From contig RSEH01000173.1 in NCBI GenBank assembly GCA_006503475.1, positions 1 to 64,000 on the forward strand: a DNA stretch of 64,000 nt, given 5' to 3'. Source of the DNA: Stentor roeselii (taxonomy: Eukaryota; Ciliophora; Heterotrichea; Heterotrichida; Stentoridae). The translations under genes were made by a program, and so were the position numbers. The notes beneath the pieces were generated by a model. It searched no databases, was not told the DNA's origin, and saw only the letters and a program-made list of their open reading frames with translations. Shown piece after piece: positions 37,161-47,174 of this stretch. Within the stretch, counting starts at the first letter, position 1. Each line of letters begins with the position of its first letter.

Positions 37161-38996
37161 TTATACCGAATGACTCTTACTTAAAATGTTTTTGCTTATC
37201 AAATTCACAGTGTCGGATAAAGTTAACCCTTGGATCTTGCTTACTTCAGCGAATGTCGCTTTTATCTCAAGAAGTCCTAAAAGTTCATTGAATTGAGCTG
37301 CGGTGATCACTCCATCACTGTTCGTATCTACCACCCTGAACTTCTCAGTTAACAGAGAAAGAGTTTTTTCTCTTGCTTCTTGTTGGAAGTTTAGTACTAA
37401 CTGCTCGAATTCGCAAAATCGAATTTTTTCTCTTGGGTTTAAATTTTCGCATATCCTTGAAAATATCTGTTTTGAGTCTGAATCGTTGTAAAGAAATTCC
37501 ACGATTTGTTTACATTCAGCTTTTTTAAGCACGCCTCGTGTTTTGTTTTGAACTTTGTCTTCAATATACAAGTCATTCGGAGCTGTTCGCTTTTTAGTCG
37601 CATTCATCCTGATTAAATCGACAATAGTTGTTTTAAGTTTATCTTGAATAAATCGAAAATCTTCATCAACTTCATTCCTTAATATTTTAGCAAAGACCAT
37701 AACATCATTATCTTCCTTTGCGAATTTCTTAATTGCTGAAATCACCCCAGCAGCCCATTCCACAACAAGTGCTTTGACTCCATATTTCTGATTTAAAAAA
37801 GTATAAAGATGTTTTTCCATACTTTCCTTAGCAATTTTTTCACTCACACACTTTTTATCAAATTTCGTTTTTGAGTCATAAACTTCCCTGATAAACTCTT
37901 TCATTTGTCTCAAGTTCAAATTTTTCAAATTTTGAGGAATCGTATATCTCTTCATCCCCATCGACTCTTCAGCATAACTTTTCGAGTTCCTCACAACGAT
38001 ATCAAGATATCTTTTATTTTCCTCTACCAGGTCGTTGATCCTCTCGATGAACTCCTGTCGGTCCTGCTGAAAGCGAGTCCTTAAACTATTTTTATCCGTT
38101 GTATGTTTTTCACATTCTTTTTCAAGTCTTTCTGCAGTTTGAAGCACTTGGTCGGTCTGGTTATTTGAATTTTTCAGCTCGTTTTTAAGGTCAGCGATTT
38201 TGTTGACGTAGCTCTTGTCAAGTGAAAAAATGAGAGAAATCGCATTTTCAAAGAGTTCTATGTAAGAATGATGAATTTCTTGAAAAATCGATGCGAGTTT
38301 TTTACTGTTTCGCCTTACAAACTGCATCGCTTTGTCTTGGCACATGTTGAAAAAAGCACATTTTGCCTTCAAGGTGTAACAATGAAGTAAATGTGAGGCT
38401 AAGTCATTTTTTTGAATTTCGCTTAATTCTGTCATGATGCTTTTCAAGTTGCTTTCAAAGTACTCTGCAAGTTTTTTATCTCCTCTCGGCTCGATTTCAC
38501 GCCAGAGACTGCGAAGGTCGTCGTAGATCATTGCGACTTTTTCCAGATCTTCCTGCTTTAGTCTTAAGTCTTCTTGAGAATAGTCTAAACGAATGCCTGG
38601 GTCGACTGGTTTGATTTCGTGCTTGTTGTCTTGAATTATCTCTTTTGAGTTAAAGCGGCGAAGACTTGGAAGCACTTCTAAAACTTTGTCTTCTTCATCT
38701 GGACTTGATACTGAAAATTGAAGGTCGACGAGACATGGAAGAGTCACGAGACTTGAAAGGACTTCGTTGATTGAAGTGAATAAGTTGTTGTTTATGTCGA
38801 TTTTTTTTAGCTTTAATAACTTTGACATGTCTGGGGGAAGGGACTTCAAACGATTTCCGTAAAGGTTTAGGTCTTCTAGGTCGGTGAACTCGTAGAGATA
38901 AGGCATGAACTCTTCAAGAGAATCGATTTCTGAGAACTCGAGGTTTAGTGATTTGAGATTCGGGTTTTGAGAGAGAAGGACAGGAACTCTGTTCAT
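37161..38996 (-). CDS. Leucine-rich-repeat / coiled-coil / EF-hand protein
   Basis: 611 aa. Residues ~12-115 hold four or five LRRs (NPNLKSLNLEFSEIDSLEEF, LEDLNLYGNRLKSLPPDMSK) with an LRR cap (VLPSLRRF). Residues ~215-330 are helical with a coiled coil (ADLKNELKNSNNQTDQVLQT). Near residue 555 a single good EF-hand loop DTNSDGVITAAQF is present. The combination suggests a Ca-sensitive scaffold, possibly axonemal, but no named orthologue is recognised. It lies just upstream of the LC8 gene on the same strand. Confidence 0.85.
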   Translation of the reverse strand: MNRVPVLLSQNPNLKSLNLEFSEIDSLEEFMPYLYEFTDLEDLNLYGNRLKSLPPDMSKLLKLKKIDINNNLFTSINEVLSSLVTLPCLVDLQFSVSSPDEEDKVLEVLPSLRRFNSKEIIQDNKHEIKPVDPGIRLDYSQEDLRLKQEDLEKVAMIYDDLRSLWREIEPRGDKKLAEYFESNLKSIMTELSEIQKNDLASHLLHCYTLKAKCAFFNMCQDKAMQFVRRNSKKLASIFQEIHHSYIELFENAISLIFSLDKSYVNKIADLKNELKNSNNQTDQVLQTAERLEKECEKHTTDKNSLRTRFQQDRQEFIERINDLVEENKRYLDIVVRNSKSYAEESMGMKRYTIPQNLKNLNLRQMKEFIREVYDSKTKFDKKCVSEKIAKESMEKHLYTFLNQKYGVKALVVEWAAGVISAIKKFAKEDNDVMVFAKILRNEVDEDFRFIQDKLKTTIVDLIRMNATKKRTAPNDLYIEDKVQNKTRGVLKKAECKQIVEFLYNDSDSKQIFSRICENLNPREKIRFCEFEQLVLNFQQEAREKTLSLLTEKFRVVDTNSDGVITAAQFNELLGLLEIKATFAEVSKIQGLTLSDTVNLISKNILSKSHSV

Positions 38997-39198
38997 TAAT
39001 TAATAAATAGTTGATTAAATAGAATTTTTCATGAATAAAGGTTAGAAAAATAGATTTTAATACTTTTCCTGATTTTTAAATTTTAAATCTTTTCATTCTT
39101 CCTTTTTCTTTGCTTAACACCTGGAATTTCTCAGGGATTCTTAAAGTCTGGGAAAAAACGCATTGACTTGTGGCTTGAGTGATTTTTCTAATTAAATC

Positions 39199-40014
39199 TT
39201 ACTGAAAAAGTGAAGATTTCACCTGAATTTCTGGCATTTTTTTAACCTTTTTCTTTTTTTTAATGTACTCAAAATTAAACGCGGGCTCATAAGCTGGCCT
39301 TTGAAATTTTTCTTGAAAATCTGAAGACTTTGAGCTTTTCAAGCAACTTTTAATTAGAGGAAGGCTCTTAGGACTTGATTTTTCTTCATTTTTTTCATCA
39401 GCCCAAGAGATTTTCTTTCCAAAAGTGATTTTTTCTGATAGATTTTCAACCTTTTTATTACAATTGGCAGTTTTAACGAAAGTATTGATTAAAAGTTCTT
39501 CTTCAGGGTCTGATTTTCGACTAATCCAATCATTTGATTTAAAAACAATTCTTGTTTTAATCAGTTTTAACTCAAACATCTTGACCTGAAGTAAAAAATT
39601 CGCTTGAAGGTCGATATTAACCTTCCGAAAACTCAGAAATTGCAAAGTTTTAAACAAGTTCCACCCAAACCTTTTCATTAAATAAGCGATGACTACCACA
39701 GCTGACCTTCCAGCGGCTTTAACGCAATGGACCAAGACACTTGACCCGCTATGCAGTGTCTCTTCAATGAAAGGAAAAAATAACGAAAAATTCAGATCCG
39801 CGGCATCTAAAATGACCTGAGATCGACTTTCAGTCCAGTCAAAAGAAAGGTACTTTAAACCGATTGGCTCCCAGTGATTCGGGATCTGTTTCGATGCACA
39901 GTTGATGATATGACTCACTTTGTTATTGACTACAAACTCCAGGTCCTGTGCTGAGTAGATGTCTCCGAGGAATAGTCCATCTTTGATCTTGATTGCTCCA
40001 AAATGCTCTTGCAT
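39199..40014 (-). CDS. Dual-specificity protein phosphatase
   Basis: 271 aa. The DSP domain fills residues ~5-155: IKDGLFLGDIYSAQDLEFV, HIINCAS, then the P-loop VHCVKAAGRSAVVVIAYLM with Cys97 and Arg103 in the C-x5-R spacing. The general-acid Asp is probably in SFDWTES. Residues 155-271 are a basic, Ser-rich tail with no domain, which may target the enzyme. The catalytic residues are intact, so phosphotyrosine/phosphothreonine hydrolysis is likely. It is 25 nt from the hydrolase gene in a same-strand series. Confidence 0.92.
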   Translation of the reverse strand: MQEHFGAIKIKDGLFLGDIYSAQDLEFVVNNKVSHIINCASKQIPNHWEPIGLKYLSFDWTESRSQVILDAADLNFSLFFPFIEETLHSGSSVLVHCVKAAGRSAVVVIAYLMKRFGWNLFKTLQFLSFRKVNIDLQANFLLQVKMFELKLIKTRIVFKSNDWISRKSDPEEELLINTFVKTANCNKKVENLSEKITFGKKISWADEKNEEKSSPKSLPLIKSCLKSSKSSDFQEKFQRPAYEPAFNFEYIKKKKKVKKMPEIQVKSSLFQ

Positions 40015-40039
40015 TGAATGATTATTGTTATATCTAAGG

Positions 40040-40786
40040 TTAAACTCTTGGACTTGTCACTTCAACTAGAGCATCATGGACTTTTGTTAACAGCTCTTCT
40101 TGAGTCGTCATGAAAAAGTGGTCGGCTTCTTCAATCATTAGAAATTTCACGCATCGGTCTCCGAGAAGGTCTCTTAAGCGATAAGCATCTGAAGGTGGAG
40201 TGAATTGATCTTTGTTTCCGAAGAGGATTATCACTTTAGATTGAATTTTGTTTAAGACACTGACCATGTCAAGGTTTCGTCTTTCTTCGATTCCTTCTTT
40301 TTCTACTTTAAAAGAGCGGTTGTTCATCGAAAGGTAAGCGAAACCGTTTGATTCGATTTCTGAAAGGATTGGGTTTAGGAAACCTGGAAGGATTGACATG
40401 TCGAAACGGGTCGCGATTGGGAGGAGGATTGGAACGTCTGAGTATCTGGAACCGTAGATCATTATTGAGTTTCCTCCTTTTGAATGACCGATTAGACAGA
40501 TCACTTCTAAGCCTAATGTCTTGGTGAACTGGACAACTTCATGAATATTTTCAACTTCCCTATCAAACCCTCCAATCAAAAACTCTCCATCACTTTCCCC
40601 ATTGCCTTCCAAATCAAATCCCAGAACATTAAACCCTTGAAGTTGATAAAGCATAGGAAAGAACAAAGACCTTTTATGCGAAAAAGTCCCATGTACCAAA
40701 ACAACAACCTTATCACTTTCCAAGTTATTCCTCTGCAACTCATAAACAATTTTCGCTCCACTCTTGGTAGTGAAATTCGAAGCCAT
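40040..40786 (-). CDS. Alpha/beta hydrolase
   Basis: 248 aa. The oxyanion motif VVLVHGTFSHKRS, the strand VLGFDLEGNGESDGEF, the nucleophile elbow LIGHSKGGNSIM (Ser), the acid ILFGNKDQFTPP (Asp) and the final His in EEADHFFMT make a full catalytic triad. It resembles serine aminopeptidase/monoacylglycerol-lipase-type folds; the substrate cannot be read from sequence. There is no signal peptide, so it is probably cytosolic. The gaps to its neighbours on the same strand are 25 and 15 nt. Confidence 0.92.
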   Translation of the reverse strand: MASNFTTKSGAKIVYELQRNNLESDKVVVLVHGTFSHKRSLFFPMLYQLQGFNVLGFDLEGNGESDGEFLIGGFDREVENIHEVVQFTKTLGLEVICLIGHSKGGNSIMIYGSRYSDVPILLPIATRFDMSILPGFLNPILSEIESNGFAYLSMNNRSFKVEKEGIEERRNLDMVSVLNKIQSKVIILFGNKDQFTPPSDAYRLRDLLGDRCVKFLMIEEADHFFMTTQEELLTKVHDALVEVTSPRV

Positions 40787-40801
40787 TATTATTAAACCAG
40801 T

Positions 40802-42304
40802 TCAAAATCTATGAATTCTTTTATTTATCAAGTGCATGGCTCTATAAACATCAGCACAAACACTTAAAAAGTGCATAGAAGGTCCAAAAGCCCTTCTAAA
40901 ATCAACAACATAAGCACATTCAATCTTCATACCCATTACTTTAAAAATCTTGCAAACAAATCGAATTTTCTCATTTTTGAACTGATAATGAAAAGTATTA
41001 AGTTTTTTCATAACCTGCTTAAATTTTACCAAGTTATTCGATTTGCAAGACTTTAAAAATATTTTCATACATTCTGCAAGTTCAAGAGTGGTGCGAAAGC
41101 CGATCATCCAATTATGAGGAAAGAGTAAAGCCAGAGTATCAAAGTCTTCAATCACAGACAAGGACCTTCTCAGTTCACATGAAGGACGGTCAATTGAATT
41201 CCGGGTGTTAGTGAATGTCGGAACAATATCAAGAGACATGTTATTCAACTCATCTCTTTTTTTTTTCTCATTTGTATCCTGCATGATTCTATAAGCGACA
41301 CAAAATTCGTCTTGTTTTTGTTTCACAAGTCTTCGTCTAAGTCTTTCTTCAGTGTAGTTCTCTGGAGTGAGGTTAAATTGAAGGCATTTTTTAAAGATTT
41401 CTTCATCGAGGATGTGACTTGACCTTGCTTTACACTCGATCAAGCACATTGTTTGGTCTTTCTTCAACATGCAGTTCGTGTCGTAGGTCAAGTGGTTTTG
41501 AATGTTTATTGTGTACCAAGGGTGGTGGTTTATTTGACTTATTGATATTCGTGTCACTGGGTCTGTGTCAAGCATTCGGCTTATTAAGTCTTTGCAGGCT
41601 TCGCTGAGGTTGTGAGGAAAAAGGTACTCTGCTGATTTTATCTTTTGGAATAAACCGTACATGTTGTTCTCGTCAAATGGAAGGTAACCTGATACTAAAA
41701 GAAATAATACTACCCCTGCACTCCAGATATCGACTTCTGGACCACTGTAGATTTCCCCTGCTATTATTTCAGGAGCTGCGTAGTTCAAACTACCACAGGA
41801 TGTCTTTAGAAAGATTCCATCATTAAAGTAAGTAGCTAGTCCAAAATCTCCAAGTTTTATATTGTTTTGGTCATCAAGTAAAATATTTTCAGGTTTGACA
41901 TCTCTATGAACTACTCCATGAGAATGACAATAGCCAAGAGCGTGAATGAGCTGCTGGAAGTATTTTCTTGCCTCATCTTCTGAAAAGCGCTGTTTTCCAA
42001 GAATAAACTCATACAACTCTCCACCTTCCAAGTACTCTATGACAATGAAAATACCTTCATTAGACTCAATGAACTCATAGACTCTCATGATATGAGGATG
42101 ATTAAAAGAAGAAAGTATTTTCGCTTCTTGTTTAACTTTCGCTAGTTTCACTTTATCTGATAAAGAAGATTGTTTGATGACCTTAATAGCGACCTTTTGA
42201 TTGGTGATATTGTGAATCGCGACTTTCTAAGCATTACGTTTAACTTTCGCGAATGACCCTTCTCCAAGAGATTTAATAATTCGATAGTTGGAGATAGATG
42301 TCAT
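40802..42304 (-). CDS. SNF1/AMPK-like Ser/Thr protein kinase, one intron
   Basis: 495 aa in two exons, 42304-42238 and 42222-40802 (minus strand). Splicing out GTAATGCTTAGAAAG restores the kinase N-lobe: YRIIKSLGEGSFAKVKLAIH, then QKVAIKVIK with the catalytic Lys. The longest unspliced frame starts only at 42151 and would lack the Gly loop and this Lys. Further motifs are VHRDVKPENILL, LGDFGLAT and the SNF1-type T-loop LKTSCGSLNYAAPEII. The C-terminal ~120 residues, including FPHNWMIGFRTTLELAECMK and IKRIHRF-like ending, may be a KA1-type regulatory domain. Probably an energy-stress or related CAMK-group kinase. The divergent myosin-like gene starts 67 bp away. Confidence 0.93.
42223..42237 (-). 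other. 15-nt spliceosomal intron
   Basis: GTAATGCTTAGAAAG (minus strand) in the SNF1-like kinase; A at position 10. Removes an in-frame TAG and rebuilds the Gly loop to VAIK segment. Confidence 0.95.
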
Positions 42305-42371
42305 GATTTTATAATATTTGGCTGATAATTCTGAAGTTTTATGAATAATTTGAATTATAAGTAATCAAAAT

Positions 42372-45300
42372 ATGGAAATTTCAAGAGAAAGTTCAACAGT
42401 GCCTGATAATTTGATATTCATCTCTGAACATACGGATTCCAGTCTATTTGAATGCATTTCGACCAGGCTTCAAAGTGGAAATCCTTTCACAATGGCAGGG
42501 TCGATTTTAATAAGCACTTCAAGTGGATCGAGTCCGAGTCTTTACTCAGAAGACCAGCGTGAAGCCTATAGAGACTCATCACAGCCGCCTCATCTTTACT
42601 CAATAAGCTCGAAAGCTCTGAATCGGCTTCAGTCAACATACGCAAATCAAGTGATCACCTTGTTAGGGTCTTCAGGCTCGGGGAAGACCTTTTCAGCAGT
42701 TCACCTTTTAGACCATTTATGCTACCTATCAAAAGCGACAGACCAATTCCCTGCACTTCACGCATCTTTACAAGTACTGCACGTGATGGGTTCAACAAGT
42801 AGATTAGAAAATCAAGAAAGTTCATCATGTGGAATCGTCAGTTCTTTGCTTTATGATAACGACTTTAAAATGATCGGCGGGAGTTTTAAAGCGAAACTTC
42901 TTGACTACTCCCTGCCTTTCTCAACAACTGGAAACTCTTATCATGTGCTTCATTCTTTAGTCACAGCAAGCAAGACCCAACTTCAAAGTTTAGGTCTAAG
43001 TTCAATGCCTTCCTTCAAACTTTTCTTAAATCGCCCGTTTAACAGTAAGGAAATTATTTATTTCGGGCAGAATTTCGACAGATTTTTTAAAAATTTACAA
43101 ATTTTGAAATTCAGTAGAAATGAAATTCAGGAAGTTTTAGAAATGTTAAGCGTTGTGCTGCTTTTATTTGAAATCAGCTTCGTTGGTAGTCATTTTGTTG
43201 TTGCTGGTGATAAGGAAAAAGTTGAATGGACCGTCAGACATCGAACTGCAGTAAAAAAAGTTTGCAAAATTTTACTTGTCAGTGAGGAGAAGTTTTTACA
43301 GGTCTTTCAAGGAATTTCTCATAAAAGTTCAGTTGAAAATAAAATTAAAGAACTTGCGAGAAGTGTTTATGTCGTTACTTTTGAATGGGTTTTATGGAAA
43401 ATTAATCAAAGGGTGAAAAAACTTTGCAGTGATGATTTGAAATCTCAACCTTCATATCAAATTTCAGTAGTAGACTTTCCTGGGTTTCAAGAAGAAGGGT
43501 GTTTAAGTGGCTTGTCTTCAAATATTGCTTTGGAATGTTTGAATTTATTTGCTTCTGAGAAACTTTTAGGCCTTCTTCACGATTTAGAAACTGAGAAAAT
43601 TTCCATGAAAATCTTTGAAAGTCCTTCAAGTCTAGAGCTGGTTTCTTTATTTCTTTCAAAAGACTTCGGCTTCCTGCAAAGTCTTGAAGACCCTAACTTC
43701 GACCGATACTGGAAAGAGTTCAGAGGTCTTTCAAAGTCACTCAAGTCACTCAAGACTTCAAACATAAGCCTTTCAGTTCAGTTCGCTTGGGGAGAAGTCG
43801 AATACGAGACCTCTTCACTTCGAGTAGAATCTTTAAAATACCTACACCCAGGAGACTTTTCCCCATTTTTCTTGAAATGTTCAAATTCAATCCTTCGAAA
43901 AATGCATCCACCTGACGTGCTTTCACATTCTTCAACTCTCCGCAAGGACCTAAGTTCATTATTGGAACCTTTAGTAGGATCAGAGAACTCTTTAATTTAC
44001 TTTATCCGGGGAAAAAACGGGAAACTTGACTATTCAGAGACAATTCGTCTTTTCCGTAACACCCTGGTGATGCCTTCGCTGTTCTGGGAATGGTACGGAT
44101 ATGAACATTGGGTGAGCAACTCGAAGTTACTCAATGATCTGGGTGTTAAGCAGGACTCAGCTGGGCAGACTTCCACTTTTATCAGTTCTTTACTGTCAGA
44201 AGTCCTTCCTGAAAATGATTTTCTGGTTGGATTGACCAGAACACTGCTGAAAGACAGAGCTTTTCATATCATTGATGAAAAATGCTCTGATCCCAACTTC
44301 AAGTTCCCTGTTGACTCAAGGACTAAAGCGACTTTCAAGGCTTTTTCGCCGAAGAATATGAAAAAGGTCATCAAAGCGAGGTCTAATCAGGTCCTTATTG
44401 ACTATGGCAGCGCGTTTTATTATAATTGTTATGGAGAACAGCATTTGGCATATCAAGAGATTTATAATTTCTTGGATAATCTTGCAGATGTCAATGAAAT
44501 GTCTTTTAAAAAAGAGACATTTTCTAGAAAAAGTAGCAAATTGACGAGTTTGTCATCAGTTTCTAGTCTTAAAGACACTCTTCAAACAGTTCGATCAGAA
44601 AAGCACTTTAAAAATCTAAAGCACTCTTTAAGCAACTTCCACCTGATCAACTATTCATCTCAGCTTTCTTCAATCATTTTCATCCAAAAACACTGGAAAG
44701 GCTTTCAAGCTCGTAAGTACTTTAAAGCCTTTCAACTCTTAAACCGAAAAGCAAGTAAGATCCAATCAACCTGGAAAGCATATCAAGCACGAAAAGCCTT
44801 CATCTCTTTAAAAACAACAGTAAAAGTCCTTCAAAAGTTCTTTAAACTGAGATTCAAGATGAAAACATCAGCAGCTTCAAAGATTCAAACCTGGTTCAAA
44901 CATTTTTGCAGACCTTTGCCATCTGCACACATTGAAGACATCAGTTCTCAATTAAGTTCAATTGAAAGTGAAAATCTTTCAGGTCAAGTTCTTCATTCAA
45001 TCCTTAAGCCGACACAAGCAAAAAACCCAGAAGAGACTTTTAAGCCGAAAATAAATGACTACTCTAGAAACCTTGCAAAACTTCGAGAACTTAAACTAGG
45101 AAACATGAACCTTCCTGTTGAAAAAAGACTGGAAAACATGCACCTCTTAAAAAATACTAAAATCGAAGACCTACGCAAGACTAAAGTCGATCAAGAGCGT
45201 CAACATCTGAAAGCAACTCCTTCAATCAACAAGAGTTCCGACCTTCTCATGCAAAATTCAGAAACTTCTAACTTTTTACAGCGACAAGAACGAAAAACAC

Positions 45301-45647
45301 TTCAAATCCGCATGAAACGAGAAAAAGAATTCGTGAAAAAACAAAGTGAAGAACTATCAAGTTATACTTTTAAACCCACATTAGTGAGTAAAAGTTGTAA
45401 AAGAATAGAAAGAAGTGTGAAAGACCTTCATATCTGGGCAGAGGTCAAAAAGTTCCAACTTACCAGAGCTCAGAAGGTAAAAGCAGATGAAGAGGTCAGG
45501 TCCTTATCCCCCTGCGCGATGTCCAACAACTCTAAAAGGATTCTAATCGAGCGACAAGCGCGACTTGCAGAGCAGCTTAAACTCGCAAATGAAGTGAAAG
45601 AGTCTCTTCTTCCCTATTGGCCGAATAAACCAGAAGCCAGTGGCTAG
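42372..45647 (+). CDS. Highly divergent myosin heavy chain with altered switch residues
   Basis: 1091 aa. A myosin motor can be traced: P-loop GSSGSGKT (residue 99), switch I region NQESSSCG (147-154), the following KMIGGSFKAKLLDYSLP and GNSYHVLHSL, and switch II DFPGFQ (368-373). Residues ~765-840 contain three IQ-like motifs (IIFIQKHWKGFQARKYF, KIQSTWKAYQARKAF, KIQTWFKHF), then a charged helical tail. In ordinary myosins switch I is NxNSSR and switch II DIxGFE; here the Arg is Ser and the Glu is Gln, so the salt bridge that supports ATP hydrolysis is absent. It may be a slow or non-hydrolysing motor. Only 23 nt separate it from the CDPK gene. Confidence 0.85.
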   Translation: MEISRESSTVPDNLIFISEHTDSSLFECISTRLQSGNPFTMAGSILISTSSGSSPSLYSEDQREAYRDSSQPPHLYSISSKALNRLQSTYANQVITLLGSSGSGKTFSAVHLLDHLCYLSKATDQFPALHASLQVLHVMGSTSRLENQESSSCGIVSSLLYDNDFKMIGGSFKAKLLDYSLPFSTTGNSYHVLHSLVTASKTQLQSLGLSSMPSFKLFLNRPFNSKEIIYFGQNFDRFFKNLQILKFSRNEIQEVLEMLSVVLLLFEISFVGSHFVVAGDKEKVEWTVRHRTAVKKVCKILLVSEEKFLQVFQGISHKSSVENKIKELARSVYVVTFEWVLWKINQRVKKLCSDDLKSQPSYQISVVDFPGFQEEGCLSGLSSNIALECLNLFASEKLLGLLHDLETEKISMKIFESPSSLELVSLFLSKDFGFLQSLEDPNFDRYWKEFRGLSKSLKSLKTSNISLSVQFAWGEVEYETSSLRVESLKYLHPGDFSPFFLKCSNSILRKMHPPDVLSHSSTLRKDLSSLLEPLVGSENSLIYFIRGKNGKLDYSETIRLFRNTLVMPSLFWEWYGYEHWVSNSKLLNDLGVKQDSAGQTSTFISSLLSEVLPENDFLVGLTRTLLKDRAFHIIDEKCSDPNFKFPVDSRTKATFKAFSPKNMKKVIKARSNQVLIDYGSAFYYNCYGEQHLAYQEIYNFLDNLADVNEMSFKKETFSRKSSKLTSLSSVSSLKDTLQTVRSEKHFKNLKHSLSNFHLINYSSQLSSIIFIQKHWKGFQARKYFKAFQLLNRKASKIQSTWKAYQARKAFISLKTTVKVLQKFFKLRFKMKTSAASKIQTWFKHFCRPLPSAHIEDISSQLSSIESENLSGQVLHSILKPTQAKNPEETFKPKINDYSRNLAKLRELKLGNMNLPVEKRLENMHLLKNTKIEDLRKTKVDQERQHLKATPSINKSSDLLMQNSETSNFLQRQERKTLQIRMKREKEFVKKQSEELSSYTFKPTLVSKSCKRIERSVKDLHIWAEVKKFQLTRAQKVKADEEVRSLSPCAMSNNSKRILIERQARLAEQLKLANEVKESLLPYWPNKPEASG

Positions 45648-45670
45648 ACTGTTAATTAAAAGGATTTATT

Positions 45671-47161
45671 ATGGGATCTTTTTGTGCTGGAAGAATAACT
45701 ATTGAAACCCCTACATTAACAAGGGCTCCTATCACCTGCAAGCAAGACATTCATTTCGCTACTTCCAAGTTCGTTCAAGAGAATTCCTCGAATTTTTACC
45801 AGGTTTATGATCTCGGTACCCAACCTCTTGGCTCTGGAGGATTCGGCTCTGTTTGGCTTTGCACTCATAAAAGAACTGGAGATGTTCGAGCTGTTAAAAT
45901 CATCCTTAAAGCTTCCTTTACTGAGGAAGAAATAAGATCTCGGTCAGTCTTCGACGAGGTGCAAATCTTGAGGTCGATTGACCACCCGTTCATTGTGAAA
46001 GTTTTCGAGTACTTTGAAGACGACTGTAATTACTACATAATCATGGAACATATCGACGGAAAAGACTTGTTCGACGTGGTTTCAGATAAAGGAAGACTTG
46101 AAGAAGAAGAAGCTTGTTCAATGATGAAAAAAATTCTAATGGGTGTTAGTTATCTTCACTTGAAAGGAATCATTCACCGAGACCTGAAGCCAGAAAACGT
46201 TTTAGTCTTGAACAATGTAAGCCTCTTGAGAAGTGAAGTAAAAATAATCGACTTTAACGTCTCGATGTTTAAACAAAACAGCAACTATGTCGCTCCTGCA
46301 GGAACCATCGACTACATGGCTCCTGAAGTTTTCGATAAAAAAATAGATGAAAAGTCTGACATGTGGAGTTGCGGCGTTATTCTTTACTTAATGGTAACTG
46401 GGTATCTTCCCTTCGGTGGAGAAGATGATGACGTTATTCAAAAAAGTATTCAAAAAGGCACTTTTTATTACCCTAAACATCTAGATGGAGAAATTTCTGC
46501 AGATTGCAAAAATCTCATCTCGAAACTTATGAATAAAGATGTTTCTACTCGACTTTCAGCATCTCAAGCTTTGGAACATTCCTGGTTTTGTAAACCTTTT
46601 GATGATAGCTGTGATTATTCGATTTTAACTGAAACTCTTAGTGGTATTAAAGAACCGAAGAATGTTGGAAAGCTTCGAGAAGTTATCACAACGATTATGA
46701 TCTCTCAGATGAGCAAAGGAAAAGAAATGAAAAAAGCTGAAAAGTACTTCTCAGCGATTGATAGGAATCAAGATGGAGTTATTACTATTGAAGAACTCAC
46801 TGCTTTACTTGCATCGCGAATGACCAGACCTGAAGCTGAAGAACAAGCTTTAAGAATTATGAAAATTTTAGATGTTGATGGCAGCGGTGCTATTGACTTC
46901 AGTGAGTTTCTGAGAATATGTGTTGAGGAAGAAGAACTTTTAACACGTGAGACTTTGAAGAAGACTTTTGACTACTTGGACCGTAATGGGTCGAATAAAA
47001 TTGAAAAGGAGGATTTGAAAGAGTGGTTGAATAGAAGTGAAACAGTCTCTGATAGCATTATTCAGGATTTGATGCTTGAAGCGGATAAAAATGGAGATGG
47101 CCAAATTGACTTTCATGAATTTGAAGAACTGTTTATTGGAACACGTGCTGAGGGTAAGTAA
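45671..47161 (+). CDS. Calcium-dependent protein kinase (CDPK) with DFN in place of DFG
   Basis: 496 aa. MGSFCAG allows N-myristoylation (Gly2) and palmitoylation (Cys5). The kinase domain has LGSGGFGSVWL, VRAVKIILK, IIHRDLKPENVLV, then IIDFNVSMF (Asp194-Phe195-Asn196) and GTIDYMAPEVF. A junction helix follows and then four EF-hands with good loops: DRNQDGVITIEEL, DVDGSGAIDFSEF, DRNGSNKIEKEDL and DKNGDGQIDFHEF. CDPKs turn Ca signals into phosphorylation in ciliates, plants and apicomplexans. The DFG Gly is Asn, an unusual change that could slow activation-loop motion, while the metal-binding Asp is kept. Confidence 0.95.
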   Translation: MGSFCAGRITIETPTLTRAPITCKQDIHFATSKFVQENSSNFYQVYDLGTQPLGSGGFGSVWLCTHKRTGDVRAVKIILKASFTEEEIRSRSVFDEVQILRSIDHPFIVKVFEYFEDDCNYYIIMEHIDGKDLFDVVSDKGRLEEEEACSMMKKILMGVSYLHLKGIIHRDLKPENVLVLNNVSLLRSEVKIIDFNVSMFKQNSNYVAPAGTIDYMAPEVFDKKIDEKSDMWSCGVILYLMVTGYLPFGGEDDDVIQKSIQKGTFYYPKHLDGEISADCKNLISKLMNKDVSTRLSASQALEHSWFCKPFDDSCDYSILTETLSGIKEPKNVGKLREVITTIMISQMSKGKEMKKAEKYFSAIDRNQDGVITIEELTALLASRMTRPEAEEQALRIMKILDVDGSGAIDFSEFLRICVEEEELLTRETLKKTFDYLDRNGSNKIEKEDLKEWLNRSETVSDSIIQDLMLEADKNGDGQIDFHEFEELFIGTRAEGK

Positions 47162-47174
47162 TTGATAATTTAAT

